Positions 22,611 through 36,200 of a stretch of DNA of 64,000 nt are shown here, one piece after another. Within the stretch, counting starts at the first letter, position 1, and each line of letters begins with the position of its first letter. Origin of the DNA: Gonatopus flavifemur (taxonomy: Eukaryota > Arthropoda > Insecta > Hymenoptera > Dryinidae); assembly GCA_018340375.1 (NCBI GenBank), contig JAFFJZ010000001.1, forward strand, positions 41,098,001 through 41,162,000, in the 5' to 3' direction. Below the pieces are notes generated by a model. It searched no databases, was not told where the DNA came from, and was given only the letters and a program-made list of their open reading frames with translations. A program made the position numbers and the translations under genes.

Positions 22611-24969
22611 TAGGGCTCCATGTATCACATTGATTCGTTGTTTGCTTGACAAAAATTGAGACTTTCGTGAAGAGACGTGGAATTACATAAAGAGTATCTA
22701 TGAACATCTACAATATTTCAGCATAGCAAGGAAAGTCTCATATGATTGGTATCTACCGTGAAAATACTGTGAAGTGTAATTTACACTCGACGCGGCGGTT
22801 CTTGTCTCAGATATTGACGCGACCGTCGAAGGGTTAAGACATAGTTTATAGAGAAGATTCATACACAGAATGGTACTCATACATTGCATCTAACCAAGAA
22901 TCCCTCATTCATACCTATTATTGCTCACCGACGATAACGAATAACTACTATCCTCATAATCATATTGGTATGCACTAATAAGGATGTTTTACCGTCGTTT
23001 ACGTATACCCTCGTGGAACAGCAATTTTCATACCAGTCACAGCATGAATTAGCGGTATTCGTAAACATCGTATCACGCTATTCTATAAGCTTTCCTACCT
23101 TTTTATTTTCTAATCCCCATACAATCGCAATTGCTTGCTTCACGATTTCTTGAAATGTGTGAAAGTTTATTTTTCCCTTCTCACCGTAATTTAATCTCCC
23201 TCATTATTTTCGACGCAATGAATCTCTCATTGAGCTATCGAACGTAGAAATATTTGTCTCCTTTTTTCCCTCATTCCATTCGAGACATACTAATCTGAAC
23301 CAGTATGGAAAACGAGTAACGAAATACAAGTCAGTTGAAACGTATAAGTCGATATACCTATAGGTGTACCTATACGATATACGCGCGGATAGATTTCACC
23401 GCTGCCTTGTATCGGCTGATAAATCGGGTTCGAATCTTCGTGAATAATGTGTCTCTTTAGTCTTGTAAATGGATTTACAAGTACGTGGTGGAATTGATCG
23501 GAAGCAATGCGAGAAACTGGCCTATTCATCGATAGCACCGACCAGAAGTGCTATTATATTCGATGGTATCTCAGATTCTTGAACAAACTTGGAACGTAAT
23601 TTATAGGTACTTCGACGAAAAGAATAGCAACGAGAGGATCCTCGGGGGAACAACAGAAATTGCATACATTTTCATTACTTTTGCGTGTCTATGTATGCGA
23701 AATATTACATCTGTAATGGTCTACAATACTGTGCGAATGAGAAGAACTCTGACGAAGTTTTTAAGCGAGAATACATATTAATGAGATTTAATGCACATTT
23801 CACAACGCCACGTGGAAAATTCGATCTCTAATTGAAGATGAATATGAACAAAAAGAGAGTAAATAAAAATTCAATATTGAACTATTGGAATAATTCATCT
23901 AAAGAGAGGACTAAAATATTTATGACTCGATTTAATATTCCAAAAGAAGTACCCGGACAAAGATGATGGTAAATACTCTCAACTGAATCGTTGGATGGAA
24001 TCAACTTGTAAGTTTCATTTCCTTTCCTCTTTTCTTTCTCCCTTCCTTTGGAAGAGAAACGAACATTTATGTCATAAATATCATAGGAACCCTATGAAAA
24101 GATTAAATGTTATAAACAATTTTCAGTCGTTTTGCTTTAAAATGAAAAAAAAAAAAATGGTCAATTTATTGAAAAATTATCGAGATTTTGGAGGTTTTTT
24201 TTCCTTGTGATCAGATTAATTGCTCTCCAGTTTTGAATGAATGGAATAGAAGCAGCACCGATACTGCATCGACTTTTCTATTTTGAGTTTTCATCTCAAC
24301 TTTCAGAACTGAAATATATCTCGAGCGTGTTCATGAAAAGGTCTGTGAAAAAAGCCTATTACGTGTAATTTCTATCCTCGAGATAAATTCAAACGTATGG
24401 ATGTGCGTTGATATCAGACTATTTCTCAGCCGTCTATCACGTGGCGAAGATTGAAAAGAAACAAGAGAAGAGAGGAAAAGAAAACAGACGGATGGACGGA
24501 CAGACCACCATAAAGATTCTCTTGAACCGTCGCGCACCGGCGACTGCAAAAACTGTTGGTTGTACCGTTATAAGAGGAACACACAGTGTACGACTTATAT
24601 CCAGAATCTAATCACGAAGTAACATCGGGGACTCCCTGGTTCACTCGCTCGACCTTGTACAAATTGTTCATACGAAACGATACCAATCGTGATCCAGTCC
24701 ATATTGGTCAGAAGCGGATTGTAAATATTTGTCGTTGAGATGTCGCACGACCATAATCGTGACAACAAATATGGAGAAAGGGAACATCTTTCAAAAGGTA
24801 TTATGTATGGCAGGATAGATCTTTGTATAATGCACTTGAATGTATTGCATTAGGAACAAATTTCTTATCAGTGCTTTTCAAACAAGCGCTTGAATCGATA
24901 TCATTTTTCCCATGAATTTGATGTTATGTGAATGTCCACTATCTTGGTAACTTTCATTTCTAAATCATA
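22611..24969. other. Unannotated stretch
   Basis: No repeats with paired ends and no gene recognised. A GC-richer patch at 24440-24720 contains ccgtcgcgcaccggcgac and a possible TATA-like ttataaga at about 24570. Core-promoter function is not supported by anything else. Confidence 0.4.
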
Positions 24970-25979
24970 CACTGTAAAGAAAAAACTTGAGAAAACTTCC
25001 AGTACCGTACTGAAAGCAATCAAGGCGGGGGTCTCATCTAGCGATCCCAAAATAAGGTAATCTTCCCCAATTTTTTTTTTTTTTTCAATGAAATAAAGAA
25101 CTCGGTGGTTTTCATACTTGCTGATTGAGTTATTAAGTACATGAAAAAATTTTTTTCAGTGGAAAATAATGCCATGGGAATTGTTGATGCGTGTTGAAAC
25201 ATAACCACCTAAAAAAACAGTGATCAATCGGGCGCCGCTATAGCACTTACAAAAATTATCAGAAATCAAACATCCAAAAAATGTTATGAAATATATATTG
25301 TATTCGTTGGAGGTTGTACCAACAAAACCAATGAAAAGTCCAAAATTGAAAAAATGACAGACATGCAAACTTTTGGTAGCGTTTTTTCACCTTTTTTTCG
25401 CTCTTTAAAGTGCTATAAAAAGAAAAAAAAGACAAATATCATCTCCATTTCGGTGCATCCATCTATAAATTCAATCAGCTTTAGAATAGAGGAAAGGAAA
25501 GAGCGATACGTTGAGTAGTTTTTGAGATATCGTGTAGCCAAACTGGGAAAGACATGGTTTCGAGAAAAACGCCTTCAAAGTTTCGGGATACGCATCCTTT
25601 AACTTGAGAAAATTTTTTCCATGTACTTTAGGACTCATTTAATGAGTTTCAAATAACTCGAGTTCTTAGTTTACTTTCTCTTTGAAACAAGACATTCGAG
25701 AGAATCACCTTATTTCGAAATTGACTTGATGTGAACCTCCCCTTAACCTGTACATTTGTACTAAAAAACCACATTTGAATCATGAAAATTTCAGTACACG
25801 TATTAGAAAAATCGTGTATTCATACTGAAAAATTGAAGTAAAGAACATGAAATTTCATGTGAAATACGAAAAAATTCCGGTAGAACAGGCATTTTCTTGT
25901 ACGTAAACTGAAAAATTCGTCATGAACCGAAATTTTCTAGTTCCTGGGTATCAGAAAATTCCAGTTTGTTTTAACAGTG
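24970..25979. mobile_element. TA-flanked MITE, CACTGTAAAGAAAAAAC tips (family J), host of a nested element
   Basis: Left CACTGTAAAGAAAAAACTTG with TA at 24968-24969; right GTTTGTTTTAACAGTG with TA at 25980-25981. Arms include cttccagtac against gaaaattccag. Inside is the TTAA-type element 25020-25746; the remaining host is about 285 bp with repeated tgaaaatttcagt words. Non-coding. Confidence 0.8.
25020..25746. mobile_element. TTAA-type MITE, family D3 (nested)
   Basis: Left TCAAGGCGGGGGTCTCATC, right ATGTGAACCTCCCCTTAA; one target copy has drifted from TTAA to TCAA. Imperfect inverted homology runs well inward (aaaataaggtaatctt against agaatcaccttatttc; agtacatgaaaaaatttttt against aaaattttttccatgtact). 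No transposase frame. Its internal patch gagatatcgtg...cgagaaaaacgc resembles one in 14492-17190, suggesting a related family. Confidence 0.78.
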
Positions 25980-26051
25980 TAAACAATACCTCAATTTCAT
26001 TGTCATTATGTTTGAACATGAAGTTTTGTTTCTCCCAATGAAAGGTCTATA

Positions 26052-26323
26052 CACTGAAAACTCAATATCTTGAATCGGGAGAAAATTTCGTTACCCTTAT
26101 TCTGATAAATCTTATTTTCAATGGAAAAAATTATTCATTCCAATGAGAAAATTTTCCATTAGATGAAAATTATATTCTTCGAATTCAAGAAGGAATATGA
26201 TTGAGTTTTAAATTCAAAATTCTTTGTTCCAATGTGATAAAAACTTTTTCCATTGAAAAAAAGATTTATTCGAATGAGGGCAAAGGAAATTTCCTTTCAG
26301 TCTAAGAAATTGGGTTCTCAATG
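26052..26323. mobile_element. TA-flanked MITE, family K copy 1
   Basis: Left CACTGAAAACTCAATATCTT, right AAGAAATTGGGTTCTCAATG, with TA on both sides (26050-26051, 26324-26325). Aligns with 63325-63616 (gataaatctt, ttccattgaa, gagggcaaag). Foldback arms with aaaattttccatt words. Shares its right TA with the next element. Confidence 0.83.
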
Positions 26324-26325
26324 TA

Positions 26326-26452
26326 CACTATAAAAAATTTGGCGGGGTTAGAAAAAGTCCACCCCGAGTAGTGTTGTTTCAACACCAAATTCCGGGGTGG
26401 ACTTTTATAAAATCCGCGCGGTGTTAATTTTGACACCGCTTTTCTTACAGTG
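26326..26452. mobile_element. TA-flanked MITE, CACTATAAAAAATT tips (family L)
   Basis: Left CACTATAAAAAATTTGGCG, right CGCTTTTCTTACAGTG, flanked by TA (26324-26325 shared with family K copy 1; 26453-26454). Length 127 bp. The interior contains gtccaccccg against cggggtggac and ggtgttaattttgacacc palindromes. Confidence 0.8.
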
Positions 26453-27178
26453 TAGCAATGTAAAAACAATTCATTTGAAAATACTGAATACGAAACAAAA
26501 AAATGAAAATTAAAACCATCCGAGTCCGAAAAGTCCTGTAATAGAACGTTTTCTAGCCATGATTTAAATTCTCAACAATCATCATTCCATAACATTCTGT
26601 GGAGCTTTGGATGATTCTTTTTATTCCATGCTGTAGTTTTTCCTACCTACACTGTTAAAGGATTTCAGGTGGACTTCTAGAACTCTTGTGTTAGTTTTCC
26701 AGGAGCTCCTAATTAGCTCCGAATTTTCACGTGCTAATCCTTCCGCGAAGTTTGATGATTTTTTTTGTGTCGGTCCAGTTTTTTTAGAACTAGGAACCGT
26801 CCCTAATTCTGCGAAAACCATTATGACTTCGATTTTTCTGAAATCAAACACTCAATTAGATCTCAATGAGCCTTCAATTTCCCTGCAATTGGTTAAACGC
26901 GAATCGTTAGTGGCGGTTCCAAGTTCATAGATTTATTTTATTATATTAGATTTTTAACTGAGTCCTGAAATCTGCGTTAACAGTATTCCAATCGGTAAAT
27001 GATTGACATTCTAGAATTTCAACTCAGTCTCTAGATTTTTTTCAGCGATGCTGCGACAAAGGACTAGATGAAAAGAAGCTCTTTCTCTTCATCCCTTTCG
27101 ATATTTCAGATACACAGTTTCGTTTCGTCTCCTCTCCTCTTGATGCGAATGATTATGAAATCAGATTCATTTGTTGAT
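26453..27178. other. Unannotated gap
   Basis: No feature recognised. Opposing frames of 76-80 codons overlap at 26621-26930 (both containing an ELGTVP-like string because of a local inverted repeat, tagttctaaaaaaac/gttttttagaacta). No known protein. Confidence 0.4.
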
Positions 27179-27345
27179 GAAGCTGAAACTAGTAGCCGTT
27201 AAGCTAGCAGCCGATTGTTTTAACTCTTTACATCAAATTTTTCATTGAGGATTGAAGCATCTGAAAAGGGTAAGGACAATCTGCTCAGTCGATTTCTGGT
27301 ATGACAACGTTCAATCAAAAGTCACAACAATCGACTGTTACCCTT
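27179..27345. repeat. Family EE-like MITE, copy 3 (decayed)
   Basis: Begins gaagctgaaactagtagccg and ends in tcaaaagtcacaacaatcga. These match the two ends of the segment 48803-48966 and, more distantly, the ends of 42962-43750. Non-coding. Confidence 0.55.
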
Positions 27346-29280
27346 CGAAATACTTTTCAGTTGATCTCAATCAATTCAATGTTGTGCGTTAGAAAATTCC
27401 AAGGGATGTACACCAGTTAATTCACAATATTTCGTTATTGTTTCCTTCCCGAAGTATACAAAATAAGAAGACCCTCGAAGATGCCTAATGTTTATCCGTG
27501 CAACACTGGAAGAATAATTTGCCCGAGGCCCAACTATGATAGGGTAAGACAACGAGGTAAGAGGCAGACGAAGATAACGGTACCTGACCCCTACCGCTGC
27601 CGCTGTTGTTACTACCACTATGAGTCTAGCTCTTCTTCTCTCCTCTCTTTCTCTTTCCATTTCTCTTCAATTTCTCCCCCTCTGTATTCTTCTTCTTCTT
27701 CTCCTTCTTCTTTTTCTTGTCTGACCTGATTTCATGACCTACTGTCAGCGAGGCTCTGCTGCCTCGCTGTACGCCATGTTAATGCCGCGAAGAATCCTCC
27801 TTTCGTAACCAGACACGCTTCTCCGTCTAATTCAATTATGCATCCTTTCACGATTTCAACTCAATGGTTGACCGTTCGACCGATCGTTGTCCCGTCTATC
27901 AATTTTAGCAACACGTCTCTTACTTGTCCAATCACATATACACGTAACGTACTCTCTTATATGTGTACACAATATGAGCTTTCAACGATGATCAACGGAG
28001 ATTGTCTCGATCAACCGACTTTTACTCTTGTAAGGATTGGTCTTATCTCACGTGTTCGTTACACGTCAATATACAATTACGAGAGAAGTTCATCAAGATG
28101 TCTGTGCATTACAATCTAAAAACTATACATCATATGAGAATTCGTCAACCATTATCAGTATCAATGTTGAAACTGTATCATCTATCCAAAGCAGGTATCA
28201 AATTATATCCTACAAATATTGTGGGGAATATAATCCTTCCTGTTGGATTCCTCATTAGAAGTTCAACGTCATGCAATCAGATCAGATCAGTTTTCAATTT
28301 ACCAAATTCAAAATCGAAATATCCAAGTTTTTTTTCATCATAAATTGAATAATTTCTTATATCCTCTGCAGTAGAATTTCTCACTCGATTCACTGTGAAA
28401 ACTGATGTCTTATTTTAAGACGTTTTTGTAGTTGCTTTTTAAGGGTTTAAAAATGTTACTGTCATCATATTCAAACCATAAAAATACGGTTCGATTCAAG
28501 ACATGACGTGTTTGATTAGCAAACAACAATGTTTGAAAGTTGTAAGTAGAAACATAACCACCAATTACTATCACGTCAAAATGAAGGACACGAACGAATA
28601 ATTCAAAATGCATATTGCGCCATTTTGAAATATCACTAAAAACAGATTCTAATCAACCGTATGATTAGAAATCGTCAATATCGTGGTCTACCTTTTCAAG
28701 TTACTTATATTTAAACGCCAGTGTCGGGAGATAAAATACTAATGTCACTAATGTTTTCCAGTTGAAACAGTCATGCGTTTGATTTGAATTATCGAGCATA
28801 ACATGTCTTATTTCGAGAAATATCCTTGACGGCAATTCTTACAGTGTTTGAATTAATTTCCTTTGGAATTTTTTATCCATTAATTACTTGATACAATAGA
28901 AATCAATACACATATCCTTAAAAGAGATGGGATTATTTTATAAAGTACTATTTTTGTTTCTAAATCGGAGACATTATAAGAATTTGACGATGAGTGAAAG
29001 CCTGGAAACTGATGAATAACTTTCACCATCAATGATGATGAGAATTATCAAGACAACTGCGAGTCCATATAGAATCAGAATTTTTTGATGTTTCTGGATC
29101 ACGCACGAAAATGGAACTGGTGATACGATAGAAGATATCTCAAAGTTGTAGAAAATTGAACTGATACACTGCAAATTCGGATGAAGTTTCTGTAATTTGT
29201 TACAGCAAGTTTTTCAGAATTTTCTCTCGATTTTTAGAATTTTGTTTTTCAATGGAATTCGAAAGTGTGCTGTGAAAACA
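27346..29280. other. Unannotated stretch with a GC-richer patch and a short perfect hairpin
   Basis: At 27480-27800 the sequence is GC-richer, with TTC/CTT repeats (27680-27720). Next comes a perfect 9-bp GC-rich hairpin, cagcgaggc-tctgct-gcctcgctg, at about 27746-27769. No gene could be recognised, and frames of up to 113 codons downstream have no motif. Confidence 0.4.
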
Positions 29281-29282
29281 CA

Positions 29283-29432
29283 CAATGTAAAAAGAAAGTC
29301 TTAATCTGTTTGCATCTTAATTTCAGACAATGTTTTTTCTATTGTGTCGGCGATTGTTTTTTCGGCTTAATTTGTTTGCATCATAGATTCAGCCATGAGA
29401 TGAGCTGAATTCGAGACTTTCTTTTTACAGTG
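29283..29432. mobile_element. MITE, CAATGTAAAAAGAAAGTCT tips, CA duplication (family R)
   Basis: Left CAATGTAAAAAGAAAGTCTT, right GAGACTTTCTTTTTACAGTG. The flanks are CA on both sides (29281-29282, 29433-29434). Length 150 bp, with a central repeat of ttaatttgtttgcat-like sequence. Non-coding. Confidence 0.78.
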
Positions 29433-29840
29433 CATGTGAAAATTGCCGAAGTCGACAAATGGCCTGGTACTGGCAAGGTTATATTTGCCAACCTTTAGTG
29501 AGAACAATTGTTTTTAGCCAGGGTCATCACTATTTTTCAGTGGGCACTATTTATTGGACGAATTACGAACAATATTGATTCGAGTGGACAGTCTTGGACC
29601 AGTATTCAATCGATACCGTTTGGATAAGGTTGGAATCCCAGAATTCTACCATAGTCGACGCATACGAATGAACAGTACCGACACGGTTGTCAATGTTATA
29701 CAGGCCCTTATGTAAAATGATGTTATCATGCAGACTTCTCGCCAGTTTTGATAGCTTTGGTAGCTTTGTATTCGCCAGTACTGGCAATTCTGACAGCAGT
29801 ACTGAGCCAGTATCGGCCCGTGTTCCCCTTTACCCATGGG
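29433..29840. repeat. Degenerate CCC-tipped word-repeat element (W)
   Basis: Starts atgtgaaaattgcc directly after element R and ends ctttacccatggg. Filled with ccagtactgg/ggtactggc words. The shared hairpin AAATGATGTTATCATGCAG is at 29715-29733. Ends are diverged, so boundaries are approximate. Confidence 0.5.
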
Positions 29841-32800
29841 AGTTTTTGAGAATTCATTCAGAATTTTCAATAAGTCACAAATCAGTATTTTCAAATCTGT
29901 TCCATATGAGTATATTTATAACTAACCCAATATATGAAAGCAATGTACCGTTACCAGGATTCTCAGATTGGTAACATACGTTATTACCATCGAAAACACA
30001 ACAATTTATCGAACGTGACAATATACAATCCGAAAACAATTCAATACTTTCGTAAGAACGACTCCAAAACATTGAATTTGCACATCGTCGTTGAAACTCT
30101 AAAGGTGAATCTCTCTCTCTTGTTTTCAGTGGGTCGGCACTTGAGCAACCCCGCAAACAGTCAGCGAGCTCTAATTACGTTTCAGCAAGTTAAATACTCA
30201 CCAATTAGTTTCCGCGTAGCAATAGCGACGCGGCATGTACGAATGTGTATGTACACGGACTGCGAGATGTAATGAACGTGAGCGAATAAACCTTGGGTGC
30301 GGGTCACATCTCTAAAAGAGTGTACGACCGTGTGGGTAAAGCAGAGCATCTAGGAACGTAATGAAATACTTATCTAGATCGAACCAATGAGAAATTGCGA
30401 GAAATCTTGCAAAGTGATAAAAACGCGCCGAAGGACGTCGAGAGAGAGAGAGGGAGGGAGACGAGTGTAATTAATAATTGTTCGACAATTTGCATTCTAG
30501 AGATAAAGAATTGGTCGTTCAGTGATATTCCTTGGGACTGTTCTTTGTAATCGACAATCTCATTTGTTTCGAATTCAAAAGAGGGATAAGTAAGTGGATT
30601 CGAATAACATCCTTCGATTGAACGAGGTGAATTCTCATTGAGTGAATTGAATGTATATTACCGTAGTTTGGAATTCAGAGAGCTGATAGAAAATGGGTTT
30701 CAGTGACACGTGGAGTGTAAGAGTATAATCGTCGACAACGGAAATGAGTCACGTCTTACTTATCCGACAGGAGCTTTTGTTCAGCTCTTTGTTCGGCAAA
30801 ACTTTCACTATTCGCGCAGCAGAACACACCTACCTTCACAAAAGAGGAATCTTTTCGTTTTTTTTCTTTCCATCTTTCTCTTTCCTCGTTCAAGGAGTCT
30901 TTCTTATAGAATGAGAACAAGAAAGATCGTTTATATTTCGAGGACTGTTTCCAATTCCACACTTCTCCACTTTCATTTTTTCACTTTATTCTTTTATTTT
31001 CATTTCTCTTCGTAAATGTGCAAAGATATTACTTTTATTCGTTAACGTTATTTCAGAATAAAGTATGGAAGGCTCCTCTAATGCGTCAAATAATAATAAT
31101 ATACATAAATCCAGGACATGGATTCAATTCTTTCCCATTCGTTATATCGGATCTGGATATCAATCAGTTCATGCGAAATATAACGGATCCATGAAATGAA
31201 GATAATAAGATTCGACGCATGAAATCGTTGAGACGATGATGGTGATCCAGTTATAAAAATCATGAGATTCATTTTATCGCTGATTTTCAGAGTAATTATA
31301 CGAAATTAACGGAGGTGAATTATTAATGGTTTGGAAAAAAAAACGCGTACCGCGTGATCGAAAAACAATATTTCTTCGTTCTTCGTCAATTGTGAAAATC
31401 ATTAACGGATGTTCGAGCATGAGTGAATGATGAAGATATGATTGTGGAAAAAGACATCAGTATTTTTTTCTCTCATAATTGGTTGAATTCCGCTGTACGG
31501 AAGTTAAGAGAAAATTATCGCATTGGTAATTTTCCGAGCGAATGCAGCTCTGAAACCGTAACTCTGTGGTCGTGTTCCACGGGAACGGAAAGGGAGAGAG
31601 GGAATAGCTTTTCTTAATTACCTAGGGCGCAAGAAGGGAAACCTCTATGAAAATTACCCTCAATCCCACGATAAAGCACGCGACAAGAAGATGAATGACC
31701 AGTGGGTAAATCGGTGTCTAGAAACTAACCATGTGGTATCACGAGGAATTTGAAACGGTAAGGATATGAGAATATAAAACAATCCGTCCAGAGATCATTC
31801 TTTGGTACATTAAGGGCATTTAATTTGTTTGAAGTGTTGAAATTTGAAAAAAAAATGCATGATATATGTAACTTTTTCAAGGTATTGTGTTCATAATCAT
31901 TGTTTACTATAATGTTCATTATATCCTCAAAGAAGGGCAGAAGAAAATTGCTGAATTTATCTGCGAAGTAGAGCAACGGCGTAAAAATGGGAAATTTGAG
32001 CAAAAATAATCACAAGTCACATCCAGTAGACGGCACCAATGCAATTCACACGCGTGTCAGTGAAGGCGGCAACGGTACTTTCACAAGCGTATCCGTCCTA
32101 AACTGACAAGTTCCACTGTAAACCACTAGGCGTCGCGTGTTGCTGCTTTGCGCACAGTAGTCAATGATACATTTGTTTGAATATAAGAAGAGGTGTTCAC
32201 AAAACATAGGTTTCGTAGAATTCCGATGAGGTTTCACCTACTAGGGCGCTGGGAGAAGTGAAAAAGTTTTTTAACTCCGACATATTGAATCTGGCATTTG
32301 TCACGGCTTGTTTTTGATGAACAAGGGTCTTCAAGGGTTGTTTTGCGAAATACTGGTGGATTGATTAGAGAACGGGAGAGAGAGTGGGGCTGTTTCACAT
32401 CCTATTCTGAAATTCTGCTGTCACCAGTTGGGAAATTTGCAATAGCAGAGAAAAGTTTTTATGTCCCATCTGATCGGATAATAATCTCGAGGGAAAATGA
32501 TCCCAAAATTTATAGGTGATTGATCGAAAAATACGTACAGCCCCAATTTCCCAACTCTTTAATGCCTTGACCATCTAGGAAGGACAATATTTTAAGATTA
32601 TTTATCCCGGAAATCTGATTCTTTATTTATTTGGTTCTGAAAATCTAAAAGAAGTTGATGAAACCACCCAATGAAATAGTTTGGGCAAATTCAACTGTCC
32701 AAATATATTATTTGTGGATCACAAATAGCCTAAAACATCTTCGTGAATACACTTTTTTCGCAAATTTTTCTTCGCTCTTCACAATGGTTTTTTTAATCTT

Positions 32801-32996
32801 CAGGAAGAAGATAAATTTTCGCATGGAACAGTACTGATCCCCCTGCTTGCAGAGTAAAAACTGATTAGGAAACTAGAATTCATATGATGTATTCATGATA
32901 TAGGGATTCTCTAATACGCTCATCGAGTTTCTGGAATGAATATATTTATCTATTTTTTATAATGAAAAAAAGTGACGCCATATCGATGAAAATATC
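29841..32996. other. Long unannotated stretch
   Basis: No element ends or recognisable gene. A GC-richer, GA-rich patch lies at 30420-30465 (gagagagagagaggga). Frames of 60-112 codons have no motif. Splice-like polypyrimidine tracts occur but define no exon. Confidence 0.4.
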
Positions 32997-33205
32997 CCAT
33001 GGCACAAGACCTGCCAAAACTTGTCTTGAACAATTCAATAAACTTGGCCCAGGCTTGGGGATGATAAGATCAGGACAAGCTTGGGCCAATGGTTCGTTCC
33101 AGCCTAGTCCAAATGATTCGCCAAGCATCAATCAATGCTCCTTCCATCATAGATGATTGATGAGAAGAGTAATTTGATCCATATTTCAGCTCAAAGTTCT
33201 TCCAG
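32997..33205. repeat. Truncated relative of the element at 39457-40316
   Basis: Homologous in inverted orientation to about 40083-40282: caattcaataaacttggccc, gcttgggccaatggttcgtt, aaatgattcgccaagcatca. It starts at CCCATGG, where the other copy has CCCATGTGTGTATGG followed by extra sequence, so the left part is deleted. The right boundary is lost. It contains ggggatgataagatcagg, a variant of the shared hairpin core. Confidence 0.7.
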
Positions 33206-36200
33206 CTCACCGACTGAGTGAACAATTTCTTTGGGAATATCACGGAATTCATTAAGAGGTGTGCAATTTTCAATATTCCATTCAAAATCTATTGATTAAA
33301 AGTAGGATCATTCAAAAAAATATACATATTTGAGATTGAAATCAGTTGAAAAATGATTTTTTTTTTTCAATTTTGAATTAGTCACGGAGCGGCATCAAGT
33401 GCCGGATTTTTCCGATTCTTGAAAAAATATCTCGCTGTGGTGAATTTTTAACTCGAAAATCGTGTACGAATCAATCTGAGGTCATTTATTTTCTTCTTTG
33501 ATCTTGTTTGGCATTCATTTGGTTATGTATTCACATTTTATACACAAATTCACTGTCGACAACAACAAAGAAGTCAGTATGAGATGAGGAAGAGGTTTCA
33601 AAAACAGAAAATAGAATTCAAAACTGCAGAAAGATGAGACCATCGGAAGAATGAAAATTTTACATTCAGCTTTGATACGACCTCATCAAATGGTGAAACT
33701 AAAAAATAAATATCATTTTAATATATTCCAAAATATTTACTGAACAGCTTTGATGAACGACAAATTTGGAAATTAATAGAACCAGGTGAAAATCCTGTGA
33801 ACGTTCGAAATTCGAATTTGGAAATTTGAAAAGTCAAATGAAATATCGCTACGTGCTCTACTCACGGAAACAAAAGATCTTCTAAATATCAGTCAAAGCA
33901 GGAAAATGTTTGAATTTCGGTGCATAATACGTGTATTTAATTTACACCCACCGTACGTGCACATAGTAGAAATTTCAACACGCAATATTGTCTTACGAGA
34001 AAATTGTCAACGGAAAATCAACTGGAAGCGTTATTGTTTTTTGTTGTTGATCCTCCATCATACGTAGATTTAACGATCCGGTGGAAATTCAGAGTCAGAG
34101 TTTTCGGCTAACGTGCAATCTGCCAACGATTAATTTTGTGCTCGTTGTTCGTTCGTTCGTTCGCAGGTCGACGTTTGTCCAGCTGACGCAAAGAGAAAGG
34201 AGGAAAAAGGGAGAAAGACCGACGAACAGAGATTAATGAACGAACCCATGACAAAATTCATACTCGGCCACGGACTTGTTACAATTACATCGAACGTATG
34301 AAGCATAATGCACTGGATTATTATTGATCATTATTTTTTGAAAAATTTTATAAAATTTATTCTCATTATCTCTAATAATCACCTTCTGTGAGATGAAAAT
34401 GTTATTTGTATCTATGAAACCTTTTTACCGGAATAATGAATCGAAAATATTGATTTGCAATTTAGATGTCCGATGTCCATGGATGTTTTCGGCCTTGTAG
34501 GATAAATCCAAAGGTATCCCTCGATTTGCCGTGATGGTGTTTTGTTTTGCTATACAAAACACGTTCACATGAAATAAAAGATAATAGATTTGTGGGATCT
34601 ATAAGTATCTTTCCAAGTTTAACATTTACCGTGGGAGCTACAAGGATAAATATGATTGAATACATGTATACGAGAATTAAAGGTATTCATACCTCTCGGT
34701 ATCCTTTTCTGAATCATACACCTCCATCTCACGAATGATAATTTATGTTTCTTCAAGAGATGTGTACATTGAACAAAAAACCATATGAGAAATAAATTAT
34801 CATTGAAGATAAATAAAGATGATTGATATCATCGTATCACGTATAATCACGTATCCCAATTTATTCATTATTTGTTGAGAGATTTGTTAATCAATTCCAA
34901 ACTCACCGGTATTCGCTTTGAGAAAGTTAACTGTCCTGTTTTAGACGTTGTTAGATGACTGATGATCTTCGCAGGGAACTTCGTTATTATTAGATATCAT
35001 CAATTCGAGTATAAAGTGTGGAACTGTTGAGGCAGGATAGTTACTGAAACTAAACTTTATGGCCTGAATATATTTTTCAAATAAATGAAATAGAAATGGC
35101 ACGCTATTGTTTTCATCGACAAATCTTTATATGGATGTGGAAGGGGATATTCCGCAGATTTTGCATAATTGCATAATTCTTTCATTTGTTCACCAATTAC
35201 AATAATTTCGATGACATTTTAAAATTTTATCATTGTTAGAAGAGGAAAACATACGTTCAGAAAGACGAAGATCTTCAACGAGGGCTATGATCGAATTTCG
35301 AAGGAATAATCAAGGAGCCACAGGATAATAATTGATGAACGAGGGATGACTTACGTGGCTCAAGTAAACGAGCGCCAAGTTTTGCGACAGAAGGGTGTAA
35401 CTGTCTATCCACGAAAGAGGCTCAATAAACTGTTCAACTATGCTTTCACCCGACTAAATCGTTTCCCCCAATATAAAACCACAAAATTTCAAGATTTTAT
35501 TGATAATTTATAATAATAGAATAGTCGAGTGTTGAAGAATTCACTTGAAATATCATCCATTTGTGTAGAAACTAGAGATGAGAATGTTATCAGTGAGCAT
35601 TATTATCTCATCACATCAATATCCATTAAATAGTCGACTCTGAGATTTCATTTAACGAATCAAATTATCAAACTCTCTCGGGACTTTATTTTTCGATCAT
35701 ATTTTTATCCCACTCGATTCTTCGAATCGATTCAAACGATCGGATAGCATTATGAAACACGATTTTCACAAACGCCAAATATATTTCATTTATATTTTAT
35801 TAATAAAACAATTTGACCATTCTTTCTCTCTTTTCATCGATTTTCAATGAAGCCAATAGTTGATACACCTAAATATATCTATGATTCGTTTTCCAATTTC
35901 AACTGACAATTGTTATACATATTAACAATCATTCCTGAAAAGCGTTTCCCGTTTATGGAAAATAAGCGTGACATATTGAAGTCGGCGTGCAACGAGGAAC
36001 AATTACGATTCGGAATTTCATTGGTCGAAATATAATTCATGAATATGAGTGAACGAACCTGTATGCGGGAACGGATTCACAATACGAAAGGGGAGAAAGG
36101 ATATGAGAGAAGGAAAGCGAAACGCAGGTACAAACGCGTATGCAAAAGAGAAGCACAGCCAGAATGTATTGAGATCGGCAGGTGAGCGAAGTTTAACATT

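Noticed and set aside
24540..24620. TATA-like ttataaga with a nearby cacagtg as a core promoter
   Set aside because: Such strings are frequent in AT-rich DNA and nothing downstream looks like an exon.
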